A stretch of DNA of 64,000 bases from DAOUMF01 sp034408935. Its GTDB lineage: Bacteria; Chloroflexota; Dehalococcoidia; SM23-28-2; RBG-16-64-32. The translations under genes were made by a program, and so were the position numbers. Positions within the stretch are counted from its first letter, which is position 1. Each line of letters starts with the position of its first letter. Shown in pieces: positions 19,641 through 27,749 of this stretch. The DNA is taken from assembly GCA_034408935.1 (NCBI GenBank), contig DAOUMV010000013.1, positions 1 to 64,000 on the forward strand, in the 5' to 3' direction. The notes below the pieces were generated by a model that searched no databases, was not told the origin of the DNA, and was given only the letters and a program-made list of their open reading frames with translations.

Positions 19641-20921
19641 ATGACCCAGGCTCCTGACGAGCTGCGGGATATCATCAAGGGCACCATCGACGGCATGATC
19701 GGCTTCATTGACAGCGAATGCCTCCCTGTTGAGCAGCAGTACAGGGAGATCCTCGCCGACGAGAAGAAGCTGTTCGGCGATGATGGCAGGCTGGTGCCAG
19801 AGGTTCGAGACGCCAGGGACGAGATACGGAAGAAGTCGGCCAAGGCAGGCTATTGGACGATGTTCTCCCCCGAGTCCATCGGTGGCGATGAGCTTCCCGT
19901 GCCCGTCAGCGTCCACCTCCTCGAGGCGGTATACAGGAAGTATGGGGCCGGCCATCTCATGGTCGGCTTCGCCAACGGCTTCCTCACCACGCCCCTGGTG
20001 GCCAGCTTCGTGGACGGCCCTTCGCACATGTTCGCGCAGACCAACGAGTTGATCCGCACCGAGATCGTGCCCTCCCTGATGGCCGGCGAGAAGACCACCT
20101 GCTTTGGCGCCACCGAGCCTGACGCCGGCTCCGACCTGTGGAACATGAAGACCAGGGCCAAGAAGGTGGGGGACGAGTGGGTGATCAACGGCACCAAGCA
20201 GTGGATCACTAACGCCCCCTACGCCGACTACGCGGTCATCTTCGCGATCACTGACGAGGAGAAGTACGCCAAGCGCAACATGTTCGACAGCGGCGTCACC
20301 TGCTTCATCGTCGAGACCGATCAGGCGAGCGTGGACAACGACACGATCTTCCCGATCATGGGCCACGTCTCCAGCGACTGCGGAAACGTCGTTTTCGACG
20401 ACGCGAAGATCAAGGAGGAGTACGTCCTGGGAAACGTGGACCAGGGGCTGCTCACTGCTATGTCCGGCATCTCCGAGGGGCGCCTGGGCATCGCCAGCGC
20501 CATGGTAGGGATCGCTGAGTGGGCTCTGGACATGTCCCTGCAGTACGCCAAGGAGCGGCAGACGTTTGGTCGCCCCCTTTCCAGCCACCAGGCGATCCAG
20601 TGGATGCTGGCCGACAGCGCCATCGAGATCTTCCACGCCAAGTACGCCACCCTGCGCACCGCGGAACTGGTGCAAGAGTATCCAACGACGGGCAGATTGC
20701 CTATCAAAGAGATATCGATCGCTAAGGCCTACGCCGTGGAGATGTGTCAGGAAGTCTGCGACAGGGCGATTCAGGTTCACGGCGGCATGGGGTTGTCCAA
20801 CGAGATGCACCTCGAGGAGGCGTTCCGCATCGCCCGTACGCTGCGCATCCCCGACGGCACCTCCGAGATGCAGCGACGGACCATCGCCGGTCAGCTCCTG
20901 CGCGGCGACACAGTCTTCTAG
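19641..20921 (+). CDS. acyl-CoA dehydrogenase family protein (copy 2 of a tandem pair)
   Basis: A 426-residue paralogue of the preceding gene, collinear over its whole length with many identical blocks (for example KERQTFGRPLSSHQAIQW and IPDGTSEMQRRTIA). Same replacement of the usual catalytic EGT by DGT. An AAAGGAGG Shine-Dalgarno lies 8-10 bases before the ATG. A tandem duplication is the simplest origin; the two may form a hetero-oligomer or differ in chain-length preference. The TSUP transporter starts 4 bases after the stop. Confidence 0.9.
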   Translation: MTQAPDELRDIIKGTIDGMIGFIDSECLPVEQQYREILADEKKLFGDDGRLVPEVRDARDEIRKKSAKAGYWTMFSPESIGGDELPVPVSVHLLEAVYRKYGAGHLMVGFANGFLTTPLVASFVDGPSHMFAQTNELIRTEIVPSLMAGEKTTCFGATEPDAGSDLWNMKTRAKKVGDEWVINGTKQWITNAPYADYAVIFAITDEEKYAKRNMFDSGVTCFIVETDQASVDNDTIFPIMGHVSSDCGNVVFDDAKIKEEYVLGNVDQGLLTAMSGISEGRLGIASAMVGIAEWALDMSLQYAKERQTFGRPLSSHQAIQWMLADSAIEIFHAKYATLRTAELVQEYPTTGRLPIKEISIAKAYAVEMCQEVCDRAIQVHGGMGLSNEMHLEEAFRIARTLRIPDGTSEMQRRTIAGQLLRGDTVF

Positions 20922-20924
20922 TCC

Positions 20925-21668
20925 TTGACCATCGAGATACTTCTGGCGGCCGCCGCCATCGCCTTCCTGGCGGCGGTCTGCCAGTCTCTCACCGCCTTCG
21001 GGTTCGCCCTGGTGACGGTGCCCCTCCTGGCCTTGGCCTGGGAGGTGAAGCCCGCCGTCGTCACCAGCACGGTTCTCGGCACGGTCATCCTCCTGCCACT
21101 TCTGTACGAGGTTCGCGGCCGCGTGCCCGTGGGCCGGGTCATGCCCATCCTCATCGGCAGCTTGGCCGGCATCCCCCTCGGCGTGGTGATCCTGGAGTGG
21201 ATCGACGCCGGGGCGCTGGAGATCACGGTGGCGATCCTAGTGATCGCCGGCAGCCTCCTCATCTACTTCGCGCCCGGGCTACGCCTCAGGCGACCGCCAG
21301 CGCCCCTCTCACTCCTCGTGGGCGGCCTGAGCGGCGTCCTGCGGGCCGCCACCAGCATGGGCGGGCCGCCCATCATCCTCTACGCCCTCACTCTCGAGCG
21401 TGAAGTGGAGCGATTCCGGGCTATCCTGCTCGCGGTCTTCTTCCCCACGAGCGTCGTGACCATCGCCGTGCTGGCCATCGTCGGGCGCGTCACGGGCGAT
21501 GTCCTCCTGGTCTCCGTCGTCGCCCAGCCCGCAGTGGTGTTGGGCTCCCTGACCGGACGCTGGGCTCGTACTCGTGTATCGGAAGCCGCCTTCCGACTGG
21601 TAGTGCTGGGGCTCCTGTTCGTCAGCAGTGGCGCCGTGCTGGCGACCGCCGCCAGCGACCTCGGCTAG
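20925..21668 (+). CDS. TSUP-family transporter (TauE/SafE type)
   Basis: An integral membrane protein of 247 residues with about eight hydrophobic segments in two halves. The first-half motif SLTAFGFALVTVPLLAL and the second-half SGVLRAATSMGGPPIILY are the duplicated TauE/SafE signatures. The family exports sulfite, sulfoacetate or related small anions. Start is TTG, 4 bases after the stop of the acyl-CoA dehydrogenase, so it is likely cotranscribed. The substrate is not deducible. Confidence 0.88.
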   Translation: MTIEILLAAAAIAFLAAVCQSLTAFGFALVTVPLLALAWEVKPAVVTSTVLGTVILLPLLYEVRGRVPVGRVMPILIGSLAGIPLGVVILEWIDAGALEITVAILVIAGSLLIYFAPGLRLRRPPAPLSLLVGGLSGVLRAATSMGGPPIILYALTLEREVERFRAILLAVFFPTSVVTIAVLAIVGRVTGDVLLVSVVAQPAVVLGSLTGRWARTRVSEAAFRLVVLGLLFVSSGAVLATAASDLG

Positions 21669-21708
21669 CCGCCCGGCTTCTCTGCTTAGATGAGGATGTA
21701 ATACTACA

Positions 21709-21728
21709 CCCCAGTCTGAAGGCTGGGG
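21709..21728. repeat. isolated hairpin in the hisF upstream region
   Basis: CCCCAGTC and GGCTGGGG enclose a TGAA tetraloop (8 pairs with one G.T). No T-run follows on either strand. The motif resembles subterminal hairpins of IS200/IS605-type elements, but no transposase is near. Otherwise the 173 bases between the transporter and hisF show only three GGTTC repeats just upstream of hisF and no clear promoter. Confidence 0.4.
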
Positions 21729-21841
21729 CATCGGCAGGATCGATTCCTTGCCTGGCCATCGTGCACTTTCCCCTTTGTCGAGATTTCGGTACCATTGGTT
21801 CTAGGTTCTCTGGTTCCGGGGAGAGGAGTAGGGCGGTCCCC

Positions 21842-22609
21842 ATGCTCACCAAGCGCATCATCCCGTGCTTCGATGTGGCGCAGGGCCGCGTCGTCAAGGG
21901 CGTCCGCTTCCTCAACCTGCGCGACGCCGGCGACCCGGTGGAACTCGCCGCTCTCTACGACGCCGAGGACGCCGACGAGCTGGTGTTTCTGGACATCAAG
22001 GCCTCCCCGGAGGGCCGCGACACCGCCCTGGAGATGGTACGTCGCATCGCCGACCAGGTGTTTATCCCCTTCACCGTCGGCGGCGGCATCCGCACCCCCG
22101 AGGACGTCCGGCTGATGCTGGAGTCCGGCGCAGACAAGGTAGGTATCAACACCGCCGCCGTGGAGAACCCCGACTTCGTTGCCGAGGCGTCCCGCAAGTT
22201 CGGCTCCCAGTGCATCGTCGTGGCTATCGACGCCAAGAGGACGGGCGACGGCCACTGGCAGGTCCACACCTACGGCGGCGTCGGCGGTGGCACGCCCGTG
22301 GAGCTCGACGCGGTGGAGTGGGCCGTACGCTGCGCCGAGCTGGGCGCAGGCGAGCTCCTGCTCACCGGCATGGACGCTGATGGGACTCAAGTGGGCTACG
22401 ACATCGACCTCACCCGCGCCGTGTCCGAGGCGGTGCCGGTGCCGGTCATCGCATCCGGCGGCGCCGGCAAGCCGGAGCATCTGTACGACGCCATCGTGAA
22501 AGGAAAGGCGGACGCCGTGCTGGCCGCCTCCATCTTCCACTTCGGCACCCACCCCATCCGCCAGGTCAAGGAGTACCTGGCGGAGCGGGGCGTGCCGGTG
22601 CGCCTGTGA
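21842..22609 (+). CDS. hisF: imidazole glycerol phosphate synthase cyclase subunit HisF
   Basis: A (beta/alpha)8 cyclase of 255 residues, partner of HisH. Asp11 is in RIIPCFDVAQGR; the second catalytic Asp is in TGMDADGTQVGYD; IASGGAGKPEHL is the phosphate site. Start ATG at 21842 fits the family N-terminus MLTKRIIPC. The last four bases overlap a GTG at the head of the hisI reading frame. Confidence 0.97.
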   Translation: MLTKRIIPCFDVAQGRVVKGVRFLNLRDAGDPVELAALYDAEDADELVFLDIKASPEGRDTALEMVRRIADQVFIPFTVGGGIRTPEDVRLMLESGADKVGINTAAVENPDFVAEASRKFGSQCIVVAIDAKRTGDGHWQVHTYGGVGGGTPVELDAVEWAVRCAELGAGELLLTGMDADGTQVGYDIDLTRAVSEAVPVPVIASGGAGKPEHLYDAIVKGKADAVLAASIFHFGTHPIRQVKEYLAERGVPVRL

Positions 22610-22626
22610 CGCGAAAGGACGGACCC

Positions 22627-22947
22627 ATGCCCCTGAAATTCGACGACCGCGGCCTCATCCCCGCCATCGTTCAGGACAACACCAGCGGCGAGGTGCTCAT
22701 CGTCGCGTACATGAACGCGGAGGCGCTCAGGCGCACCCTGGAGTCGGGCCAGGTCTGGTTCTGGAGCCGAAGCCGTCAGGAGCTGTGGCACAAAGGCGCC
22801 ACCTCCGGCAACACCCTGACCGTCCGGGAGATACGCAAGGACTGCGACGAGGACGCGCTGCTGGTGAAGGTGGACGCCGCCGGCCCCGCCTGCCACACCG
22901 GCGAGCGCACCTGCTTCTACCGCGAGTTGGACCCCGCCGACGTCTAG
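22627..22947 (+). CDS. hisI: phosphoribosyl-AMP cyclohydrolase HisI
   Basis: A single-domain cyclohydrolase of 106 residues (no HisE fusion). Conserved VAYMNAEAL, HKGATSGN and the metal-binding DCDEDALLV and GPACHTGERTCF motifs are present. ATG 22627 is chosen because AAGGACGGA lies 5-13 bases upstream; a GTG at 22606 overlapping the hisF stop is the alternative. It converges with the DUF1385 gene, sharing four bases. Confidence 0.94.
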   Translation: MPLKFDDRGLIPAIVQDNTSGEVLIVAYMNAEALRRTLESGQVWFWSRSRQELWHKGATSGNTLTVREIRKDCDEDALLVKVDAAGPACHTGERTCFYRELDPADV

Positions 22948-23864
22948 GCAGTCGGACCACTCGGGGACCCGCTGGCGGCCTCGGCCCCGACGCCCTCTTG
23001 CGCCATCACCTCGCGCAGCGCCCGCAGCGCCACCTCTACCTGCGAGTCGTCCGGCTGCCGGGTCGTCAGGGCCTGTAGCGCCAGGTTGGGCCACATCAGC
23101 ACGCGAGCGAGCCGGTTGTCGTAGAACCTGCCCCCCAGGCGGATCAGCTCGTACGCCAGCGCTGCGATGACCGGGATCAGCACCAGCCGCGAAACGACCC
23201 GCTGCCAGAGATTCGGCGCGCCCAGGACCGCGAACACAATGACGGACACCACCACGACGGTCAGGAGGAAGCTGGTCCCGCAGCGCACGTGCGCCGTCGG
23301 GTGGCGCTGGACGAAGGCCGGCTCCAGCGGGTCGCCGGCCTCCAGGGCGTGGATCGACTTGTGCTCGGCACCGTGGTAGGCGTATACGCGCCGAATGTCC
23401 GGCACCAGGCCGATGAGCCCCACGTAGGCCAGCAATATCGCCAGCCGTACCAGCCCCTCTATGGCGACCACCGCCACGGAGCTTTCGATTCGGTCCTCCA
23501 GCCAACTAGTGAGCAGCACCGGTCCGGCAAAGAACAGTACCGCCACCAGTGCCAGCGCCGCCAGCCCCATGCCTACCACCGCCGCACGACTAACCTCCCT
23601 CTCTTCCTCGCCCAATGCCACGTTCGAGGAGAAGATCAGCGAGCGCATTCCCAGGGCCAGGGTCTCCCCCAACACGACGACGCCCCGAACGAAAGGGATA
23701 CGCCTGGGGCCGCTGTACACGTCCCCCAGGGCCTCACCACGCACAGCAATATCGCCATCGGGGCGGCGGCAGGCAACGGCCGCGCTGTGTGGCCCACGGA
23801 TCATCACCCCCTCGATCACCGCCTGGCCCCCGTAATACAGCTTCCGGTCTGACTTCACGCCCAC
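22944..23864 (-). CDS. DUF1385 integral membrane protein (YqhQ-like)
   Basis: A 306-residue membrane protein of unknown function. The family signature GGQAVIEGVMIRGP is at the N-terminus, and AYHGAEHKSIHALE with several His/Glu residues suggests a metal site near the membrane. Four or five hydrophobic helices lie between about residues 110 and 240. The gene follows rpmE, a neighbourhood common in Chloroflexota and Firmicutes. Start is GTG; a second GTG two codons in is possible. Confidence 0.85.
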   Translation of the reverse strand: MGVKSDRKLYYGGQAVIEGVMIRGPHSAAVACRRPDGDIAVRGEALGDVYSGPRRIPFVRGVVVLGETLALGMRSLIFSSNVALGEEEREVSRAAVVGMGLAALALVAVLFFAGPVLLTSWLEDRIESSVAVVAIEGLVRLAILLAYVGLIGLVPDIRRVYAYHGAEHKSIHALEAGDPLEPAFVQRHPTAHVRCGTSFLLTVVVVSVIVFAVLGAPNLWQRVVSRLVLIPVIAALAYELIRLGGRFYDNRLARVLMWPNLALQALTTRQPDDSQVEVALRALREVMAQEGVGAEAASGSPSGPTA

Positions 23865-23878
23865 CTGCTATACGCAAT

Positions 23879-23907
23879 TCGGGCCGAGAGCGCCTCCCGG
23901 CCCGAAC
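23879..23907 (-). terminator. hairpin between rpmE and the DUF1385 gene
   Basis: TTCGGGCCG and CGGCCCGAA form a 9-bp stem with an 11-base loop. The downstream minus-strand sequence is only weakly T-rich, so it may act as an attenuator or mRNA-end stabiliser rather than a full terminator. Confidence 0.45.
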
Positions 23908-23928
23908 ACCTTCCCTCCGTCCGATTCC

Positions 23929-24129
23929 CTACTTGAGCCCGTACCGCCTCTTGAACCGCTCCACCCGGCCAGCCGTGTCCACGATACGTTGCTCGCCGGT
24001 GAAGAACGGGTGGCACTTGCTGCACACCTCGACCCTCACCTGCGGTTTGGTGGCTCGCGTCTCCCAGGTGTTGCCGCAGGCGCAGGTGAAGACGGCGTCC
24101 ACGTACTCCGGATGTATCTTCGCCTTCAT
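23929..24129 (-). CDS. rpmE: 50S ribosomal protein L31
   Basis: A 66-residue large-subunit protein of the zinc-binding type. CACGNTWETR and the CSKCHPFFTG pair supply the cysteines, and TAGRVERFKRRYG is the typical C-terminus. The third gene of an L21-L27-L31 cluster, 8 bases after rpmA. Confidence 0.97.
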   Translation of the reverse strand: MKAKIHPEYVDAVFTCACGNTWETRATKPQVRVEVCSKCHPFFTGEQRIVDTAGRVERFKRRYGLK

Positions 24130-24137
24130 CTATCCTC

Positions 24138-24398
24138 CTAGCCCGCCGGCAGTATACTAACCTTCTTGCGGCCGCCCTTCCGATAGGGCTGGAACTTCAC
24201 CCGGCCCGGCACGGTGGCAAAGATCGTGAAGTCTCGCCCCATGCCCACGTTCACGCCGGGGTGGATGCGGGTGCCCCGCTGCCGCACGATGATGGTGCCC
24301 GGCAGCACCAGCTCGCCGTCGTAGCGCTTGACGCCCAGCCGTTTGGACTGACTATCGCGGCCGTTCTTGGCGCTGCCGCTGCTCTTCTTGTGTGCCAT
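24138..24398 (-). CDS. rpmA: 50S ribosomal protein L27
   Basis: An 86-residue large-subunit protein. It starts MAHKKSSGSAKNGRDSQSKR, the unprocessed form without the leader seen in Firmicutes, and includes the GTIIVRQRGTRIHPG core. Its N-terminal tail reaches the peptidyl-transferase centre. It lies 6 bases after the L21 gene. Confidence 0.98.
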   Translation of the reverse strand: MAHKKSSGSAKNGRDSQSKRLGVKRYDGELVLPGTIIVRQRGTRIHPGVNVGMGRDFTIFATVPGRVKFQPYRKGGRKKVSILPAG

Positions 24399-24404
24399 AG
24401 CTGA

Positions 24405-25169
24405 TCACTCTCCGCTCTCGGGTCTCTCCTCTGCCGTCTTCTCTGCTACGTCCTTCGCGGCCGGCTTGCGACCGCGGGTGCGGCGGGCGGGCTTCTCTTC
24501 CATCCCGGTCTCCGCCTCCCCCGCCTTAGCCTCAGGGGTCCGCCTCCGTCGGCTGGGCTTCGCCCTCGCCTCTGGTGCCTCCACCGGCCCGGCCGCGGCC
24601 TCCGCCGTTTCTGCTTCCGCCTTGGGCTTGCGCTCGCGGGTCCGTCGCGCCGGTTTCGCCTCTGCCTCCACCTCAGCCTTGGGCGCACGGCGGCGCTTCG
24701 GCTTCTCCTCGGCCGCCGGCGGCGCCTCCGCCATCTCCGCTTCCGGCTTGGGCTTGCGCGCGCGCGTCCGTCGGGCCGGTTTCACCTCCACCTCCACCTC
24801 CACCTCAGCCTTGGCCACACGGCCGCGCTTCGGCTTCTCCTCGACCGCCGGTGGCGCCTCCGCCAGGATCTGGCGTACCGCCAGTCGGGTGTAGCCCTGA
24901 CGATGGCCAAGGCGACGGTGGTAGCGCGTCTTCGCCTTGTACTTGAAGACGATCACTTTAGGGTCGCGCCCGTGCTCCACCACCTCCGCTATCACCCGCG
25001 CCCCTTCCAGTCGGGGCTGGCCGATGCGGATGTCGCCGTCGCCAGCGATGAGCAGCACATCGTCCAGCTCCACCGTGGAGCCCACCTCTGCCGGCAGCGG
25101 GTCCACGTCGATGAGCTGGTCGAGCTCGACCCTATACTGTTTGCCGCCGTTGCGGACTATCGCGTAGAT
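24405..25169 (-). CDS. rplU: 50S ribosomal protein L21 with long basic/acidic tail, predicted AUC start
   Basis: L21 binds 23S rRNA in the large subunit. Residues 1-100 are a normal L21 (IYAIVRNGGKQYRVELDQ, then GHRQGYTRLAVRQI). About 150 more residues follow, rich in Lys, Arg, Ala and Glu, with KPARRTRxRKP three times. The usual start MYAI reads ATC-TAC-GCG-ATA here, preceded by another ATC and by GGGAGG. No ATG, GTG or TTG occurs in frame between the upstream TAG and this point; the first standard start, GTG at 25106, would delete the first 21 residues of the fold. I therefore place the start at AUC (25169, or 25172). A sequencing error is the alternative. Confidence 0.85.
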   Translation of the reverse strand: MYAIVRNGGKQYRVELDQLIDVDPLPAEVGSTVELDDVLLIAGDGDIRIGQPRLEGARVIAEVVEHGRDPKVIVFKYKAKTRYHRRLGHRQGYTRLAVRQILAEAPPAVEEKPKRGRVAKAEVEVEVEVKPARRTRARKPKPEAEMAEAPPAAEEKPKRRRAPKAEVEAEAKPARRTRERKPKAEAETAEAAAGPVEAPEARAKPSRRRRTPEAKAGEAETGMEEKPARRTRGRKPAAKDVAEKTAEERPESGE

Positions 25170-25212
25170 GATACTTCCTCCCGGGCGGCACCTGACGCGC
25201 GCCCGATGTTCG

Positions 25213-25241
25213 ATTCTACCCGCAGGCAGATGCGCTGTCTA
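25213..25241 (-). promoter_or_regulatory. promoter of rplU-rpmA-rpmE
   Basis: On the minus strand: TAGACA (25241-25236), 17 bases, TAGAAT (25218-25213). Predicted transcription start near 25206, so the mRNA contains the GGGAGG and the tandem AUC codons of rplU with a leader of about 35 bases. Confidence 0.6.
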
Positions 25242-25296
25242 TCTCTGAGACTGGGAACCTCTGCAGAACTCGGAAGCTAGGGCCTGCGGACTCCGC

Positions 25297-27270
25297 CTAG
25301 CTGGTCTGATCCGGACCGAGCCGCGACTGCGTTTCCCATGCCAACCCCGGTTCGGTCTTGGGCTTCTGCACCGGAGGCTTCCCCGGGCTCTCATCGGCCG
25401 TCTCCGGGGGCGTGGGTGGCTTCTCAGCCTTTACCAGCTCCTCGGACTCCTTGCCCGGCGGTGCGCTGAGGATCGCCTGCAGCGCCCCGCCCTCAATCGT
25501 CTCCTCATCCAGCAGGACCTTCACTACGGCCTCCAGCTTGTCCCGGTTCTCTGTGAGGGTCTTGCGCGACGTCTCGTACGCCTGGTCGATGATTCGGCGC
25601 ACCTCGTCGTCGATCTCCTCCGCCACCTTCTCACTGTAGTTGCGCTGCTCGGAGATCTCCCGACCCAGGAAGACCATCTCCTCCTTGCGCCCGAAGGTGC
25701 GGGGGCCCAGGCGTTCGCTCATGCCCCACTGAGTCACCATCTGACGGGCCAGGCGCGTGGCCCGCTCAAGGTCGTCCTGGGGGCCCGTCGTCCCCTCGCC
25801 GAATACAAGCTCCTCGCTCACCATGCCTCCCAGGGTGGCTGCCAGCATATCCTCAAACTGGCTCTTGGAGTAGAGGTGGCGGTCTTCCTCCGGCAAGAAG
25901 CGGGTGAATCCCCCGGCCATGCCGCGGGAGACGATGCTGATCTTGTACGGGGGGTCTGCCTTGGGCAGCACATAACCCACCAGCGCGTGCCCCGCCTCGT
26001 GGTAGGCGATGATCTCACGCTCCCGCTGGCTCATGACGCGGCTCTTACGCTCCGGCCCGGCGATAACCCGGTCCACCGCCTCGTCGAACTCTTCCATCGA
26101 CACTTTCTTCTTGCCGCGACGGGCGGCCAGGATAGAGGCCTCGTTCACCAGGTTGGCCAGGTCGGCGCCGGAGAAGCCCGGAGTCTGCTTGGCGATCGTA
26201 TCCAGCTTGACGCTGCTGTCCAGGGGCTTGCCCTTGGCATGCACATCGAGGATCGCCTTGCGGCCCTTGATGTCCGGCCGGTCCAGCATCACCTGGCGGT
26301 CGAAGCGGCCCGGGCGCAGCAGGGCTGGATCCAGGATGTCTGGGCGGTTGGTCGCCGCCACGATGATGACGTTGGTGCTGGTGTCGAAGCCATCCATCTC
26401 CACCAGGATCTGATTCAGCGTCTGCTCCCGCTCGTCGTGGCTGCCGCCCAGGCCGGCGCCACGGTGGCGGCCCACGGCGTCGATCTCGTCGATGAACACG
26501 ATGCAGGGCGAATTGCGCTTGGCCTGTTCGAACAGGTCACGCACGCGCGAGGCGCCTACGCCCACGAACATCTCCACGAACTCGGAGCCGCTGATGGAGA
26601 AGAAGGGCACGCCGGCCTCGCCGGAGACCGCCTTGGCCAGCAGCGTCTTGCCCGTGCCAGGCGGCCCCACCAGCAGCACGCCCTTCGGGATGCGGGCACC
26701 CAGGGCGGCGAACTTCTCAGGGAACTTCAGGAACTCCACCACCTCGCCCAGTTCCTCCTTGGCCTCCTCCACCCCGGCCACGTCCAGGAAGGTCACGCTG
26801 GGACGGGTGCCGCTGAACATGCGGGCCTTGCTCTTACCGAAGCTCATCGCCTGGTTGCTGCTCCCCTGCGCCTGCCGCAGGAAGAAGAAGAGGATGGCGA
26901 CGATGAAGATAATGGGCAGGAACTGGATCAGCAAGCCAGGGAGGTTGCTCCAGAAGCTTGGCCCCTTGATGTCTATGGTGGGCTGATCTTCTAGCGGTAT
27001 GCCGCCGCGATCGAGAATATCACCGACGGTTTCCCCCTTCTCCTTTTCGAACTTGTATGTCGGACCGGTATCGTCCAGCTTATAGCGGACTGTGTCGCCG
27101 TCAACTTCGATCTTCTCTACGTCGCCCGTCTTCACCGCCGTAATGAGGTGCTGTGGGGAGGTTTCCTCGTCGCTTTTTCCTCCCGAGGGGAGAAGAGTGA
27201 AGACAATGGCGACGATCGCCACCAGGATCAGCAGGTAGATGAAGCTATTTCTCAACCAGCGTCCATACAT
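25297..27270 (-). CDS. ftsH: ATP-dependent zinc metalloprotease FtsH
   Basis: A membrane AAA+ protease of 657 residues that degrades misfolded membrane proteins. Transmembrane helices lie at about 9-27 and 112-131. Walker A GPPGTGKT is at 202-209, with FIDEIDAVGRHRG and the second region of homology after it. The zinc site HEAGH is at 424-428. The C-terminus is Pro/Lys/Glu-rich. The leader carries an extended -10 promoter and a hairpin. Confidence 0.98.
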   Translation of the reverse strand: MYGRWLRNSFIYLLILVAIVAIVFTLLPSGGKSDEETSPQHLITAVKTGDVEKIEVDGDTVRYKLDDTGPTYKFEKEKGETVGDILDRGGIPLEDQPTIDIKGPSFWSNLPGLLIQFLPIIFIVAILFFFLRQAQGSSNQAMSFGKSKARMFSGTRPSVTFLDVAGVEEAKEELGEVVEFLKFPEKFAALGARIPKGVLLVGPPGTGKTLLAKAVSGEAGVPFFSISGSEFVEMFVGVGASRVRDLFEQAKRNSPCIVFIDEIDAVGRHRGAGLGGSHDEREQTLNQILVEMDGFDTSTNVIIVAATNRPDILDPALLRPGRFDRQVMLDRPDIKGRKAILDVHAKGKPLDSSVKLDTIAKQTPGFSGADLANLVNEASILAARRGKKKVSMEEFDEAVDRVIAGPERKSRVMSQREREIIAYHEAGHALVGYVLPKADPPYKISIVSRGMAGGFTRFLPEEDRHLYSKSQFEDMLAATLGGMVSEELVFGEGTTGPQDDLERATRLARQMVTQWGMSERLGPRTFGRKEEMVFLGREISEQRNYSEKVAEEIDDEVRRIIDQAYETSRKTLTENRDKLEAVVKVLLDEETIEGGALQAILSAPPGKESEELVKAEKPPTPPETADESPGKPPVQKPKTEPGLAWETQSRLGPDQTS

Positions 27271-27299
27271 CGCTCATTGACCACCCAAAACATCAAAGA

Positions 27300-27319
27300 G
27301 TAGGCCAGCTGGGGCCTAC
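27300..27319 (-). promoter_or_regulatory. terminator-like hairpin in the ftsH leader
   Basis: GTAGGCC and GGCCTAC pair over a six-base loop; on the minus strand CTCTTTGATGTTTT follows. It lies between the predicted ftsH transcription start (about 27331) and the ATG, so it could attenuate ftsH or stop read-through from the upstream tautomerase gene. Confidence 0.5.
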
Positions 27320-27337
27320 CCTGTTTCAACCCCCTCA

Positions 27338-27346
27338 ATTATAGCA
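27338..27346 (-). promoter_or_regulatory. extended -10 promoter of ftsH
   Basis: The minus strand reads TGC-TATAAT, a perfect -10 with the TGN extension. No good -35 is visible, which is usual for extended -10 promoters. Predicted leader about 60 bases. Confidence 0.6.
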
Positions 27347-27416
27347 GACAGGGTGAAATTCCGGCACTTGAAGCTTCCGACTGTATGACGGCCATGTCCA
27401 GCCACTAGTTACACCC

Positions 27417-27608
27417 CTACGACTCCGCGTCAGAAGCCAGACTGCCGGACTGGGCCCAGTTCTCCTTGGCGATGTCCTCGAAGACTATGATGGTCGCCTC
27501 CGGTGTGGTGTGCGCGATATTGACCATCGCCTCGGTGATCACCCTAGCCAGCTCCTGCTTCTGGGCGTGCGTGCGTCCAACCCACATCTCCACTCGAACG
27601 ACCGGCAT
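27417..27608 (-). CDS. 4-oxalocrotonate tautomerase family enzyme
   Basis: A 63-residue tautomerase subunit. Pro2, which becomes the N-terminal catalytic proline after Met removal, starts PVVRVEMWVGRT; the helix HAQKQELARVITEAM and strand EATIIVFEDI are typical. Family members isomerise enol and keto acids in aromatic degradation, but isolated copies have varied roles. An AGG-containing Shine-Dalgarno (CTAGGGAGG) precedes the ATG. Confidence 0.88.
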   Translation of the reverse strand: MPVVRVEMWVGRTHAQKQELARVITEAMVNIAHTTPEATIIVFEDIAKENWAQSGSLASDAES

Positions 27609-27709
27609 GGCTGCCTCCCTAGGAAGAATACGGTGTTGACCTCAAGTTAGTTTCCCGCCCACCGCTTGTCAAGCAGCGGAGCGAAGATCGGATAAACCGC
27701 ATACGCCTG

Positions 27710-27739
27710 TTGACATTGGGCGTGGCCCGCACGTAGTAT
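27710..27739 (+). promoter_or_regulatory. rnhB promoter that fixes its start codon
   Basis: Consensus TTGACA (27710-27715), 18 bases, TAGTAT (27734-27739). The first in-frame ATG (27738) lies inside the -10 and cannot be in the mRNA; the next, at 27750, is about four bases after the predicted transcription start. Confidence 0.75.
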
Positions 27740-27749
27740 GGGCAACGCT

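Noticed and set aside
22396..23505. 369-codon minus frame spanning hisF, hisI and DUF1385
   Set aside because: Crosses three confident genes in other frames; a composition artefact.
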